DNA of 64,000 bases, from NCBI GenBank assembly GCA_030704615.1, contig CM060731.1:26722001-26786000 (forward strand). The letters are read 5' to 3'. The notes under the pieces are model-generated. The model ran no database searches, was not told where the DNA came from, and saw only the letters and a list, made by a program, of their open reading frames with translations. The DNA comes from Takakia lepidozioides (Eukaryota; Streptophyta; Takakiopsida; Takakiales; Takakiaceae). Below, piece after piece: positions 49,741 to 62,680 of the stretch (the first letter of the stretch is position 1; the number at the start of each line of letters is the position of its first letter). A program made the position numbers and the translations under genes.

Positions 49741-50877
49741 TTATGTGACAAACTCTTGCTTTGGGGGTTGTAGAGGCTGTGGGTATGAGTCTGTAGCGGA
49801 GTATTTTTCCCATAGCCATGTTAACATGTCGTTGGGGATGAGCCCAATGAAGCGGCCATGTTGGGCATAAATATTGGAAAGGCGGGGGCCAATGCAAATT
49901 GTTGGTTGGTCGTTTTTAACGTCTTTGTCAAGGTTACATTCAGTTATGCATATATTTACGTTGCGGGCAGAGATCGGTTTGTGGATGTACCGGTTGTCTA
50001 TAGTTTGGGCGGGGGTGGCGTGTTTGTTGATGGATATGGGTAAGGTAGTTAATGTTAGTATGTTTATAGAAGGTGGTGAGGAAGGTAAGGTTGTGGTCGA
50101 GGTCGCAGTCATCGTGTCAGCCAAATAGATCATCTTCTATTTGCCATGTGTTGTCCTCTGAGGGATAGCCAGCCCATTTGTAGTGGTAGTATGTATCGAC
50201 GCAGGTGGCACCAAAGGAGTCGATTGACGTTTGGGTTCTGACTCCCAGAACAGCTTCAATGGTGAAGGCATTGGGGTTATCAGAGTTGTGTGGGGAGGGT
50301 GGGGAGGTTGTAGATGGGGTGAGCTGGGAGTGGGTGAGGATTTCTAGATAGCTAATATGAGAGGTTAATGGTAATTGGGAGTAATTGTGGTCAGGTTCGG
50401 CATGTTGCATAATAGGTAGTTGAGAGGAGGGGTCGGGTTCGGTGTTTGTGGCGTGTGATGCCCTAAGTGTTTGGAAGATGGAGACAGCTAGGGTGGATCT
50501 ATATTGGGGGAGTAGATCCTGGAGCGTATGGGGATAGTGGAGGCAGGGGAAATTGCATTCGAGGGTACAGGCTGTAGATGGCTGGCAAAAAATGGTGCAG
50601 AGATGATGCAAGAATCGGCTGGTTTTGGTCGTAGCATGTGAGAACTTAAGAGTGAATTCACTTGGTTTCATAAGCCGTCGACCCGTGGCGGTGGTAAGTT
50701 GGGTAAGGGTGGTAATGTGGCGCTCTTTGAAATAAGTAAAGATGGGTATTTTTGCTTAGGGTGAGAGATTTTGAATTGCGATAAACAAGGGCTTGTGAGC
50801 CACGCACGTTCTAAAGGTGAAGAGGTGGTAGGGTAGTCCGGCATGTCGGTTTGTATGCTGATTTTCATTTGGCGCAA
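49741..50877 (-). mobile_element. LINE-C distal part with chromodomain
   Basis: Minus strand. The frame 50671-50117 ends with a chromodomain-like segment (TIEAVLGVRT, then YYHYKWAGYPSEDNTWQIED), with the aromatic and Trp residues of the fold. Chromodomains bind methylated histone tails and can guide integration. The residues before it are Ser/Thr/Pro-rich, and the frames after it (50133-49741) are also open and low-complexity. It has the same orientation as the LINE-C reverse transcriptase about 3.5 kb upstream, but the connection is inferred. A chromovirus C-terminus is the alternative, though no integrase precedes it. Confidence 0.55.
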
Positions 50878-53800
50878 GATGAGTAGTGTGCGTGCAATAG
50901 GGGAGTGGTGACGAGCCCTGAGCGTGCGCGGTCAGGGCGACGACATACTAGCTAGGGGGGTCGTGGTAAGTTGCGGTGTAGGTTGGGCTCATTGAACCGC
51001 CTACCCGGCTGCGGTTAGTGCAGGGGGTCCGTGGTCGTGCATGATGGAAATGGTTACTATCTAATTCCTACCGGCAAAGATGAGTCGCATACTCCGCTTC
51101 ACAAGGCGAGTTTGCATTTCTTAAGTCCTACGGAGTTCTACCATCTATTAAGTAACTACCTTCCAAGTCATTTGTTTATTATTATTTCCTACCGCCTATA
51201 GCCGGGATGTGTGGTAATCCCTTCACAAGGCACCTACCAAGCCTAGGGAGGAGAGGGATAATCTTCCTCTCCCACCGCCCCTCCTTTACCGCGTGCCTGA
51301 GTTCAAGTCACTCTTGGTGGAAGGGCTAATGCTCCCCTACTCTCATGCCCAACGGCTTTGTTTAGGCTGAGGGGGGCCAACATACCTATCATCAATCAAT
51401 AGGTGCAAGAAAAACGATAAGGTGAATCCAAGTCCCTTATGCGAATAAGTTCAAGAGGTTTAATAACCTCCTTTCAACTTTACAAGTCAAATCCTATGCA
51501 TTAAGCCAATTTAAGCAATTTTGCCATAAAGAAATGCTAGAAAATAAAATAAAAAATTAGAGAAATCCAGAAAAATACCTCCCCTATGAGAAATCACGTG
51601 GGGATTCCAAAAATGCCCTTGGCACCTAGAGTGGACCTTGGGAACCCCTTAAGAACCAGATTATAGCCCGGGAACCCCCGAAAACCGTTCCCTGCCACGA
51701 GGAACGACCGCGGCTACCGGATGAACGAAGCTCGTGCGGATTTCATCCCTGCCAATTCATCCGTCAGTCCAAAACGTGCATACTCACATGCTAAGGCAAT
51801 CATATGGTGGGACCAAGCCTGATTCCTCACACTTATATTAAATAAAGGGGCCTGAGGTGCTTTCCTCCCTTTGGAAACGGTCATCCCCTACCTTGGGCTC
51901 TGACACAACTTGGCACTGTAGCCGGATTTCAAGGATAGAGTACTTTTGCTCCTCCCTAGTCTCTCAACGTTTCAGTCTCTCTCTATCGACTTAGAGACCC
52001 TCTGAGCCACTTCTCTGGCATATAAGAAAGCCCACTTCAGGGCCTAAGCTCTCCCCCAATCTTAGAATTTTTCCTCCATGGGAGCCCTGGTTTCAACCCT
52101 TAAAGGGGTATAAATTAAAACAGATAGTAGAAGGTTAGAAAAACCCCCCTTAAAAGATATCACCACTGCTGTATCCGCAGGGTAATCGCGCCCGCCCACG
52201 TGGCGGGGCGTGGCTCCGCGCGGGACGGTCCAAGCTGCAAACCGCCGGTCCTTGCCGCGGTTAAAGCCGGCGTCCGCCGGTCCCTAGGCAAATGTATTAT
52301 CCGATGGGTAAAGACCCACCTCCTTGCACGCACGAGCGTCCCTGCTCCTCAGGGCCACGCGGCTATGTCCTTTTCTGCTGGGGTACGACAGAAGTCAGCG
52401 TTGGGGTCCTGCGCAGCCCGTACGCCGTGGCGCCAGCCACGGCTGCCGTCCCCGCTTCCTTAATTTAGTGCTTAGCTATGGGGCGCAGCACCCGGGAGTA
52501 CCCCGGGCTGCTCACGATGGTGGGCAGGTCCTATCAGTAAGAAAAACAAAACCTCCCATAACCCAAAAAAAAAACATTCCCCTCCCCTAAGCTTCCATGG
52601 CCTTGCTTGGGGGGGTCAAATTAGCACATAGATTAGAGTGGCCTAAAACATACCTTCAGCCTGCTGGTACCTGTTTCCAGAGCTAGTATATGGTGTCAAT
52701 CAGTCACTAAGGACATAATAATTTCACTCCTTTATCAAGGTAAACAAGCCTCAATGATAGTCCTTCCATTGGCGTCATGGGGTCTTCCCCTTGTCAAATA
52801 TGACTCAAAATCAACATAGATTCGCAAGACATCCACCTCTTCAGAGGGCTTTAATTCAATCAGTTTTTTCAATATTCAAGATCAAGCTTGCTAAACAACA
52901 AACTTCTCATACATAAAGGGGGAAGTGAGGATGTGATAACCTTCCAATGTGAGTGTGCTTGAGATGCCCTAATGACTCGAAGGTGGTACTCTAGGCAGCC
53001 ATTCTTGGTGCTCGTCTCTAGGTCCACGCCGGCCTTCCTACTCGTCTTCAAGTCAACCTCCTCTACATGAATTTGCACATAACCTCCTTCATGAATTCCC
53101 AAAGGGCCTCAAGGCCAAAATGAACTAGGCTTCCTTGCCTTAGCTCTCAACACATCTACCTAACTAGGGAGCTTCAAGCTCCACTCCCTAGGATCTAGCC
53201 CTCCTCAAGCCAAAAAATTAGCAAGCACTACAATAACAAGCAAGAGGAAACTAAGCAAATGAGCTAGATGAAGAGCAAGAAGGGCCTTGCTCTTCATTTA
53301 TACTGTTTTTGAGTCCAATAAACTAAGGAGAAATATTCCTTAAACTATTGTATCCTTGGAGGAACTATAGTTTAATATTCAACATGGATAAAAAGTTTTA
53401 GAGGCCAATGAAAGTTGGCTTTTTATCCATCCTGATGGATGACCAGTTGGCGCAAGTTGTCATTTCATCCATTCAGCTCCTCAAGGCGAATTTAGGATTT
53501 TCCAAATCCATCCATGAAGTAAAAATTCAAATAATCGGCTCCCGTGAGTGTCGTTGACTCAATAATTTGGTGCCGTTGATAATCTTCTCTATAAATCACC
53601 AAACTTGGTGACAAACTACAATTATATACCCAGTATCAGCCTGTAAATTCTCAGGTCCATCGGTGGTAAAAAGTTTCTCCTTTCGCCCTTCGTCGTAGTT
53701 TTGCTACATAAAGATTTTGTTTGTTTCTTGGAAATCAAATCCCTGGGGGTGGCTCTGGGGTCTTTGACCCTGCCACTGAGTCATAGGTTGTCCGGAGTCC

Positions 53801-54425
53801 CCTCCAATTGTCTCGCATTGCTAACAAGCCCACGCTTCGCGGTTTGAAGTCATCCTGACCTGCTGTCGTTCCGATGCAGCCATTCGCTTTGTTGCGATAT
53901 TTCATCGCTGTACAGTTTGTTTCTTCCAATTGTCAAGCTCCTCGCCGTGTGTTCCCTGGACTTGAAAAGCGGGAGAATAAAGAGATCGCAATCTGGGACT
54001 GGAACAGTCGTCCTGTATTGTTTGAACATAATTACCTTGCCGTTACTGGTACCGAATTGGCAGCCTAATCTGCTGGTGATGCAGCTTCCAATGGTCATCT
54101 TGACGCCAAAGCTTATCTCCATGGTCATCGCAAACACTGTCTAATTTCCTACGTGCTTTACCAGCGATTTCCAGATAATCAACAAACTATCCTGTTTTTG
54201 GCAGTACAATGCCGAAACAGCTTGTCTTATGATAAAAAACGATCTGAAAAGAAAAGTGTACCAATACATGCATCTACAAGTGGAGGCAAGTCTGTGGGTG
54301 TAATGATGATAATGAATAGAGATCATTGTATTTTAAGGCAAGGAATTTGAACAGATGTTAGAAGAAAAGTATCGATCTTTTTTTATAGATGAGGCCGAGG
54401 CGTCCGGGGTCGTTGAGGGCTTCTT
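50878..54425. other. Region splitting LINE-C, no gene recognised
   Basis: No recognised protein. It includes a sharply GC-rich block (about 52180-52520) with CCGCGG and GCGCGG words, and direct-repeat-like text near 51080-51240 (TTCCTACCG, CTTCACAAGGC twice). It may be a later insertion, possibly an LTR or non-autonomous element. Open frames at 53735-54350 on both strands show no family signature. Confidence 0.4.
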
Positions 54426-55670
54426 TTAATTGCACGTCCCGAGTGTCCGAGCATATGAGATGACTAGTGGGCTAGAGCCGATTCCGTAACTGTCGGTTGG
54501 GAATTGAGTTAGGGCATTAGGGATACTAATTGGTAAGCCACAGATGCGCTTCGTGAGGTGGACAATGTTTTTGTCAAGTTTTTTTATGTCAGGCATGGAG
54601 AAGGGGTGCAACGTGGAACGAATATTGAATTTGGGTTTGTAGCACCGATCGAATGATAGATAGTTTAGGGCGAATGACGATTGGGGATTTGAGTAGGGCC
54701 AGACTTTTATTGGCAAGCTTGGATGACGTGGCTTCTTTCCGGATATGCCAGGTGAGGGAGGGTACTAGTTGTATACTTAGGTACGTGTATGGCTCGTCAA
54801 GGAAGGAGAAGGGTTTGTTTAGATATATAGAGTTTACAATGCGAGGCAATGGCGGTTTTGGTAAGCCGGCTGTGGCGTGTTGTTGTTGTGATAGCGCATT
54901 TATGTAAACTAAGTTCCATGCCTGGCCATTGGTTGAAGCGATATAATTTGGTGACTTGTCGATTTAGGTGCTGCGGTTTGTGCACGAGGATGGCGAGGTC
55001 ATCTGCGTATGCTGCAGCATCTAAGTAGGGCTTCTAGGAAGATAATGAATAGGTAGGGGCTTAAAGTGTCTCCTTGAATAGTGCCCCGTAGAATTGGAAT
55101 AGGTGGGGTGGAGCCGTAGTATGCACCAAAGTATTCAGTTGTACTGTTTGTGTAGATGTTACCTATAAGTTGGACAGCGTTAGTGGGGTATCCAAGATTG
55201 AGCAGGATAGCAAGTAATCTGGCTGGTCCAGGGAACCAAAGACATTCTTAAAGTCAATGTATAGGAGATATGTATCTTGGTTTGTAAGTTTAGCTCCTCG
55301 AGGGCAGATATGACATATTGTATTTGTCGAGTTGTACTTCGTGTGGCTTGGAACCCTTCTTGGGGGTCACTAAGGATGCGGTGTTGTTCTCCATAGCTTG
55401 AAAGCATTGTGGTGAGCGTGCTAGTGAATAGTTTATATATGGTATTGGCCAGTGCTATGAGTCTGTAGTTGTTGAGATCCGCAGGGTCGCCTTTTTTGAA
55501 GAGCAAGATGGTACGGCTATGCTTCCAGGAGTGTGGGATACATTGTAATCGATAACATAGATGGAAGAATTTAAAGAGGAGGTGATGGAGTTGAGGGTCA
55601 AGTGCTTGAAAGTTGGAAGTATGGTGTTCGGTTTAAGATCAGGGCTAGGGGCTTTCGAATTGAATAGGTT
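54426..55670 (-). mobile_element. LINE-C reverse transcriptase region, decayed
   Basis: Minus strand. 55506-55180 has LFKKGDPADLNNYRLIAL, ANTIYKLF and DPQEGFQATRSTTRQIQY, classical reverse transcriptase blocks. Motif C (AAAYADDLAILV) is near 55020-54985. 54849-54426 gives the thumb and following region (PYTYLSIQLVPSLTWH, PTDSYGIGSSPLV). Several frameshifts separate the parts. It differs from both LINE-A and LINE-B, so three non-LTR lineages are present. The right end at about 55670 abuts sequence leading into the Ty3 element. Confidence 0.85.
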
Positions 55671-57539
55671 TTAAGGCAAGACTCATAAAAATCGATTGAT
55701 TATGGACACCATGGCATTGGCCTGATACCTGATAAATCTTAATCTGATACTATCCATGGCATGATATAGATGGCTTCTCCCTAGACAATAGGGGCTCCCT
55801 AACAAACCGTATACTCGATCACACTGTGTAGAGAGACATGAGTGAAGCTGTGGAATGAATGGATGAGTGAATGGAACCTGGTAGTTACTGAAGCAATTTG
55901 ATGCTTCAGTATACACAGTAAGGTAATTTGCTAACATGAAGGCAAGAAGAAATACAAATAGGAAGCACAACCATGATTCACTAGCTGTAGGTCATGATTG
56001 ATTGTTCTGAGTGGGCTGAGTGCTTAGAGATATCCAACTCTTTTATCTTGGAGTTTCCACCTCGGATAGTGAAGGGATGGGTGAGTAAAAGCCGCTCGAC
56101 ATTTGGCGACCATACTGGGGAACTGGGTCAAGAACAACCAGATGTGACAGGCATCTGGTGGGATCATGGTGGTTGGAGAATTAAAGAATTTGATGTGAAT
56201 CAAATTCCCTGTGGAACTGAGAAAGAAAGGTTGTCCAAGCAATTCTTTCAGAGATTCTTGGAATTGCCAGACGGTTGCAAGGAAAACATTCTTAAGAGAG
56301 TGCATGATGCAGATCCTGAGTAGGGTCTGGAGAAAGGAGTGATAAAGATTTATCAGGTGGCCTGTAGAGGGAGAGCAAGTTGGTTACCAACGCTAGTTTA
56401 TGTGATAGCGTTGCTATCCATTAAACGAGTGGAGTTTGAAGGCTGGGAGGAACGGAAAGTGAATGTTTACACTCATATGCATGAAGAGTTGGTACTGGTA
56501 AATAATTGGATTCCTAAGGATATCCTGTGGATCAAACTGACACCAAGAACAGCTTTTCAGACGTGCTTGCCATATGGATATATGGTAACAAAGACTTCTA
56601 GTATAGCCAAGGGTGCATTGAAGCTTGAAAGAAACCCAGGCATATACGAGAGATACTACAGAAGAGAGTTTTGGTTATTGCATCATTGAAGATATGAAAG
56701 ACATGGGACATGAGTGATGAAAGAGAAGCTAGACTTCACAGATATTCAGCAAAAAGAGAGTTATTTGAAAGCTAATTATCCATATCTTTGGGAGAGAGGA
56801 ATAGACATAGGAGAATCATCTGGACCTCTCACACCATTAAGGTCGAAGAGTACATCACCCATACTGGAGGAACCGGAGTTGGATGCCACTCCTTCTTTCT
56901 TTACAAGAAAGATTAAGGGATTTGGTACATGAAGAAGATCAGCTATGAGGGGAGAGATCTGAGGTACATCCCTGGATAAAAGATTTGACAGAAATCTTTG
57001 ATAAGAGTTGGCATGGAACACCAAAAGCAGGAACTCCAGTTTCTGAAACGGAAGACAAAGAAGGAGGGGAGGATGTGGTAGAGCCAACGGAGAGTTCAGA
57101 CTCTCCAACACCATTGCAATTGAGTTACATGAGTGAAGAAGAAGAAACCCAATGGCATAACTTGGAGGATGAAAACAGAGAGAAGAAATTGGAAGATGAA
57201 GAGTATGAAGAAGTAGACCCAACAGTTGAGGTTGAGACTACAACCAGGACATCCCAACCTGTTGGACTTGGATCAAGTGGAGCACTTGGATCACAGGCCA
57301 ACGAAGGTGTCGGCTCAGGGGGATCAGGCGGGCAGCCTGGATCTGGCTCTGGGGGGACAGGGAGTGTGGGAAGTAGTGCAACTGGAGCTGGAATACTGTG
57401 AATATAGTGGGCCAGTAGCAGGGAGTGCTCAGGGGCCAGCACCTGGTGGGAGTTCCACCACTACTATAAGAGGTCCTCAAGGACAAGGACCAGCAGGGGG
57501 ACCAGCACCTGTCAGTGGGCAGGGTGTAGGGCCCTAGAT

Positions 57540-59180
57540 GGTGGTACAACCAACACGGGCAAAACCACTTTTCCAATATATGCAGGTAAAAAGGATCCTG
57601 ATGTACACATCAGCCAATTTGACCACATGTGTATTGTGAACAATGAAAATGGCGATGATGCCAAGATGAGACTGTTTCCATGTTCACTTATTAAGAAAGC
57701 AAGTGAATGGTATGCAAGATTCCCTGATAATCATTTCCTAACCTGGAATGGCCTGAGTACAGCATTCCGAAACAGGTTTAGGACAAGCAAAACTTAGGAT
57801 GAAGTGTATGGGAGTTTACAACAGTTAAAGCAAAAGAAGCATGAAACTGTTGAGGAGTACATGGAAAAGATGGAATTGATGATGAAAAAGTTGGCTGCTG
57901 TGTCAGCACCAGGGTTACAGAAGACCTGGTTTGTGAGTGGACTAAGACCTGAATTACAAAAGAAAGTGGATATGCTACCCCATAATACAGTGGAAGAGGC
58001 ATTTGAAACAGCCAACAGAATTGAGCAATTGGGGATGCTCAGAAGAGAGAAAATGGATGATGAGGACTCTGAAGAGGAGTCAGATGAGGAAGAAGAGCAA
58101 GAGCTCAAAAGGAAGAGTAAGAAGAAGGAAAAGTTGAAGAGGGAAAACTATGAGAAAAGACTGGAGGAGATCTTAAAGAAGTATGCCACAGAGGCTGCAA
58201 CACATTGGAGGAAGGGTGTTTGGTGTGCAAAATGCCAGAATGAAGGCCATACCACAGCTAAATGCCACATGAAGGAGAAACACTATACTATCTGTAAAAT
58301 GGATAACCATTCTACTGAGAATTGTTACTACAACAGAAGAACAGCTGCAAGAGAACCTAGGCAAGTAAGGGTGCATCAAGTGCGGCCCCAGCCAAGAAGA
58401 AACAATGATCAGGACCACTATGGAAGGCTTGGTGGTTATAACAATGGTATGGAAGGTAGAGGTAATCCAAGAGGGAATTACCAAGGCAATCCCAGAGGCA
58501 ACTATTAGGGTAATCCAAGGGGGAATTACCAGCCAGGGAATCAAGATTATAGAAATAATCCCAGAGCAGATCAAGGGCGAGGACCCAATGGTGAAGAACT
58601 GTGTTACTATTGTAATCAGGCAGGACATCGCAAGGCAGCCTGTTCATTCTGGATTAGACACCAGAATGAAATGAGAGCTCCTGTGAATGAGGGCCCAGTG
58701 GTGGCAGCTCACATGGTTAGGCCATGTGTTGTACAAGAAGTAAGTACAATGATAGTAACCAGAAGCAAAGCTAAACTAATACCTCCAGTAGATGAGGAAG
58801 ATGATGATAATGAAGATGGCAGTGATGTGCCTGAAGATGATGAGGCTTGTAGAGATGAGAAGGAACTGCACAAAGAAGTGGCTGATACCATAAGAGAAAT
58901 GCAGAAGAGTACTGATATCCCTATGGCAGATTCCTCTGATTCTGAAAGAGAAGATGAAGTGAGTGAGAATGAAGTGAAGAAAGAAGCTGCACAAGTGCAG
59001 GGTAATGAAGGGACTTTGGCTGAAGTGATATGCCAGTCCAAAGCGGAGATTACCATTGGACAGCTATTGGCTGTGGCACCTCATTGTAGGCACAGGCTGT
59101 ATCAAGCAATTAATCAGATTGCTCATGTGACAGGGCTATACTGTGAAGCCAGAAGGGCGAGAAACAGTCATGGACTTTGA
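57540..59180 (+). pseudogene. Ty3 gag with zinc knuckles, pseudogene
   Basis: Capsid region: frames around 57560-57790 (ISQFDHMC, ASEWYARFPDNH), then after a TAG at 57795-57797 a clean frame from 57804 (EVYGSLQQLKQKKHETVEEY). Acidic and Lys/Glu-rich linkers follow. Zinc knuckle 1 is CAKCQNEGHTTAKC. Knuckle 2 has lost its first Cys (YTICKMDNHSTENC). After a G-N-P-R-G-N-Y repeat and an in-frame TAG at 58506-58508, the same frame continues to knuckle 3, CYYCNQAGHRKAAC. The TAG stands where a neighbouring repeat has a Gln codon, so a C-to-T change explains it. The frame ends at 59180, overlapping the protease frame. Confidence 0.88.
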
Positions 59181-62100
59181 TGATTCTATGCCAGTAATCC
59201 AAATGAGAATTGGAAGCACAGACTTGACTGATGTACTGATAGATGGAGGCTCGGTAGTGAATATTATGACAGACCAATTAAGGCAGAAGCTTGGTCTGAA
59301 TAGTATGAAACCAGCCCCCTTCACAGTAACAATGGCAGATCAAAGGAGTGTACAACCATTAGGCTTGATAAGAGGAGTTAAGATACAGATTCAGAAGATG
59401 ATCTTTAAGATCACAGTGACTGTGTTGAAAATGGATGATGTCATGGAAGCTTACTCCTTATTGCTGGGTTGACCATGGCTGAAACAGGCCAGGGTATTCC
59501 ATGACTGGAATTCCCAGTTACTAACTGTGCATGAGGGGAAGCGCAAGATACAAATCACCACTAAGAAATCTAGTAGACTACCTGCTACGAGAAGACCTCG
59601 AGCAGTCAGAGAGTATGACTGGAGGAAATGACTTGATGAGGAGCAGGAAGCTACCCTGTTTGCTGCACACCAGGAGTGGGAGCAGGTTGCAGAAATGCAA
59701 CTGGAAGGCCTAAGTTGTTTAAAAGGTATGTGATGTGGTGTAGTAACAGCAACACCAATTGAGGGTGAAACAAGCAGTTACCCACCACATTTCTATGAAG
59801 AAAGAGAGGGAGAAATGGAAATCCTAGAAGAACCAGCCATTGTGAGTTTACAGGATGAAGTAGTGACTGGTTGGACAATCACAGCTGATGAGCAGGTGAG
59901 AGAAGTGAATGTGGGAACTGAGGAGGAACCGAGAATGGTGAAAGTAGGGGCTGACTTGGAGCCAGAATTCTTTGAGGAAGCTAAGAGTCTGTTCATCAAA
60001 TACAGAGATGTATTTGCTTGGAGCTATGAGGATCTGAAAGGGATACCACCTGAGATCTGTCAGCATAAGATTGAACTGGAACCAGGGTCAGTACCAATCA
60101 AACAGGCAAGGTACAGAATGAATCCCAACTATGCACAGAAGGTTGGGGAAGAGATCAAGAAGTTGGCTGAGGCTAAGTTCATATACCCGATAGAGTATAC
60201 AACATGGTTGTCACCCATTGTGATAGTTCCCAAGAAGAATGGTAAACTGAGAGTTTGTGTGAACTATAAGAAGTTGAATGCTTGTACAAAGAAAGATCAT
60301 TTCCCTTTGTCATTCACAAAAGCGGTGGTGGACACTGTGGCAGGCCATGAGATGTACTCATTCATGGATGGCTTCAGTGGGTATAACCAAGTGCAAGTGG
60401 CAGAAGAAGACCAGGGAAAAGACAGCTTTCATCACAGACTGGGGTGCTTATGCATACAAAGTCATGCCTTTTGGACTTTGTAATGCACCAACAACTTTTC
60501 AGAGAGTGATAAGTGAATCTTTCCATGAGTATCTGGATGATTTCATGCAGGTGTTCTTAGATGACTTCAGTGTGTACAGTTCTAAGAATGAGCACTTGCA
60601 TAAATTGGAGTTATGTTTGGCCAGATGCAGGATGAGAGGTCTGGGCCTGAATCCAGAAAAGTGTACTTTCTGTGTGAACTCAGGGGTACTTTTGGGACAC
60701 ATTGTGTATAAGAGGGGACTGCTTGTGGATCCCAGAAAGACAGAGGCTATTAAAGCGTCTCCACCACCAGGAAATGTTAAGAGTCTAAGGAGATTCCTTG
60801 GACAAACCAGTTATTACAGAAGATTTGTCAGACGGTATGCACAGATAGCAGCACCATTGAACAAGCTTCTGAAGAAAGATGCAGTGTTTGCATAGACAGC
60901 TGAATGTCAGCAGGCTTTTGAGGAACTTACATTGTCCGTAACAACTACACCTGTGCTGATTAACCCTCACTGGCATGTAGTATTTCATGTTCACTGTGAT
61001 GCCTCAGGAGAAGCATTGGGGAAGTGTTAGCCCAAAATGTTACAGGAAACATAGATTCACTTGTGTACTATGCTAGCAGGTTGATGAACAGTGCTGAAAG
61101 AAACTATAGCACAACTGAAAGAGAAGCATTGGCAATGATTTATGCAGTCAAGAAATTCAGGCATTACTTATTGGGAAGGAAGTTCATGTTTTATGTGGAT
61201 CATCAGGCTTTGATTTATCTGGTGAACAAGCCTTTGATAAGTGGCAGGATAGCAAGATGGTTAATAATCTTGCACGAGTTTGAGTTCGAAGTTGTTTACA
61301 AGCCTGGCCGTTTGCATCTTGTGGCAGATCACTTGTCACGCCTATCAACAGAAGAGCCCGCCACGGGAGTAGACGACCAACTACCTGATGCGAGTTTATT
61401 TGCAGTGGAGGTGCAGGGAAGTGCAGATGTTGGAGATTGCAGTGGCCAATCAGATACTACCTTACTCATGGTCAGTGCCCACCTAGTTATGGGAAGGAGC
61501 AGAGGAAGAGAATAGCTATCAAGGCTTTACCCTACACTATGATAGGGGGGGCAGATTGTATAAGCTAGGACCTGATGGAGTTCTTAAACGATGCTTGTAC
61601 CACCATGAAGTAAATAAAGTTTTGGAAGAAGTTCATAAAGGAGTGGCTGGAGGTCATTTTGGAGAGGAGACTACCAGTAGAAAAATACTACTTGCAGTTT
61701 ACTGGTGGCCTACTTGTTCAAGATGTGCATAAGTATTGCAAGAGTTGTGATGAGTGTCAAAGGCTAGGACCTTTGCAAAGATCTGGGAAGATGGCTTTGC
61801 ATCCTACGATGCCTACTGAACCATACCAGAAATGGGGACTAGATTTTGTTGGACCAATAAACCCACCAGCCAGAAATACACAGAACAAGTATATAATCAC
61901 AGCCACTGATTATACTACAAAATGGGTGGAAGCTAAAGCTCTGAGGGACAACACAGCTAAGTCTACAGCAAGGAATCTGTATGAGAACATACTTACAAGA
62001 TTTGGCTGTCCCCTGGAATTTATTAGTGACCGAGGAAGTCACTTCATTAATGAGACTATAGAACTATTGACTAAGAGTTCATGATTGTGCACAGGAAGAG

Positions 62101-62680
62101 TACAACCTATTACCCACAGGGTAATGGGCAGGCAGAAGCCACCAACAAAATACTATGTACTATTTTGCTTAAGATAGTCAATGCAAACAGAACGGATTGG
62201 GATACAAAGCTGTTGATAGCTTTGTGGTCATACAGGACTTCATATAAAGTCACCACTAAGTGTACACCATTCCAATTAGTTTATGGTATGGAAGCTTTAC
62301 TTTCAGTGGAATTCTTGTTACCTACCATGAGAACTGAATGGGGAAGGAGAATGGAATTGGAAGATTCAATTAAAGTCAGGAAACATGAATTATATCATGT
62401 GGAAGAAGTACGTGCTGATGCAGCAGATAACATGACCAGAATTCAGATGAAGAGAAGGAAGGATCATTTGATGAAGGTAAATTAAGAACTTTTAAGACGG
62501 GTGATTTGGTTCTGTGGTTGCAGAAGAAGGGAAAGATTAAAGCTTCTAAGCTTAAGTCACCATGGAAAGGACCTTATGTCATACAGAAGATGTATGATAA
62601 CAACACAACCATGTTACAAACCATTAACAAAGAGATGCTGGGAAGAGTCAATGCCAATAAGTTGAAGGGATACAGTGGTA
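59143..62680 (+). pseudogene. Ty3 pol (protease, RT, RNase H, integrase), pseudogene
   Basis: Protease: VLIDGGSVVNIM (59230-59265), a DGG variant of the DT/SG site. A TGA at 59470-59472 interrupts LLG-PWL. RT: LSPIVIVPKKNGKLRVCVN, FMDGFSGYNQV, a frameshift near 60415, YKVMPFGLCNAPTTFQR, and catalytic VFLDDF. A TAG at 60893-60895 and a shift near 61020 precede RNase H (NYSTTEREALAMIYAVKKF, FYVDHQAL, VADHLSRL). Integrase: HKGVAGGH and CKSCDEC zinc ligands across a shift near 61700. Then the core Asp of WGLDFVGPI, the Asp of SDRGSHF and the Glu of GQAEATNK, and the C-terminal SPWKGPYVI. At least six lesions are present. Confidence 0.93.

Noticed and set aside
57125-57576. Minus-strand frames opposite the Gly-rich gag linker
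   Set aside because: Antisense of low-complexity gag sequence; the plus strand explains the region.
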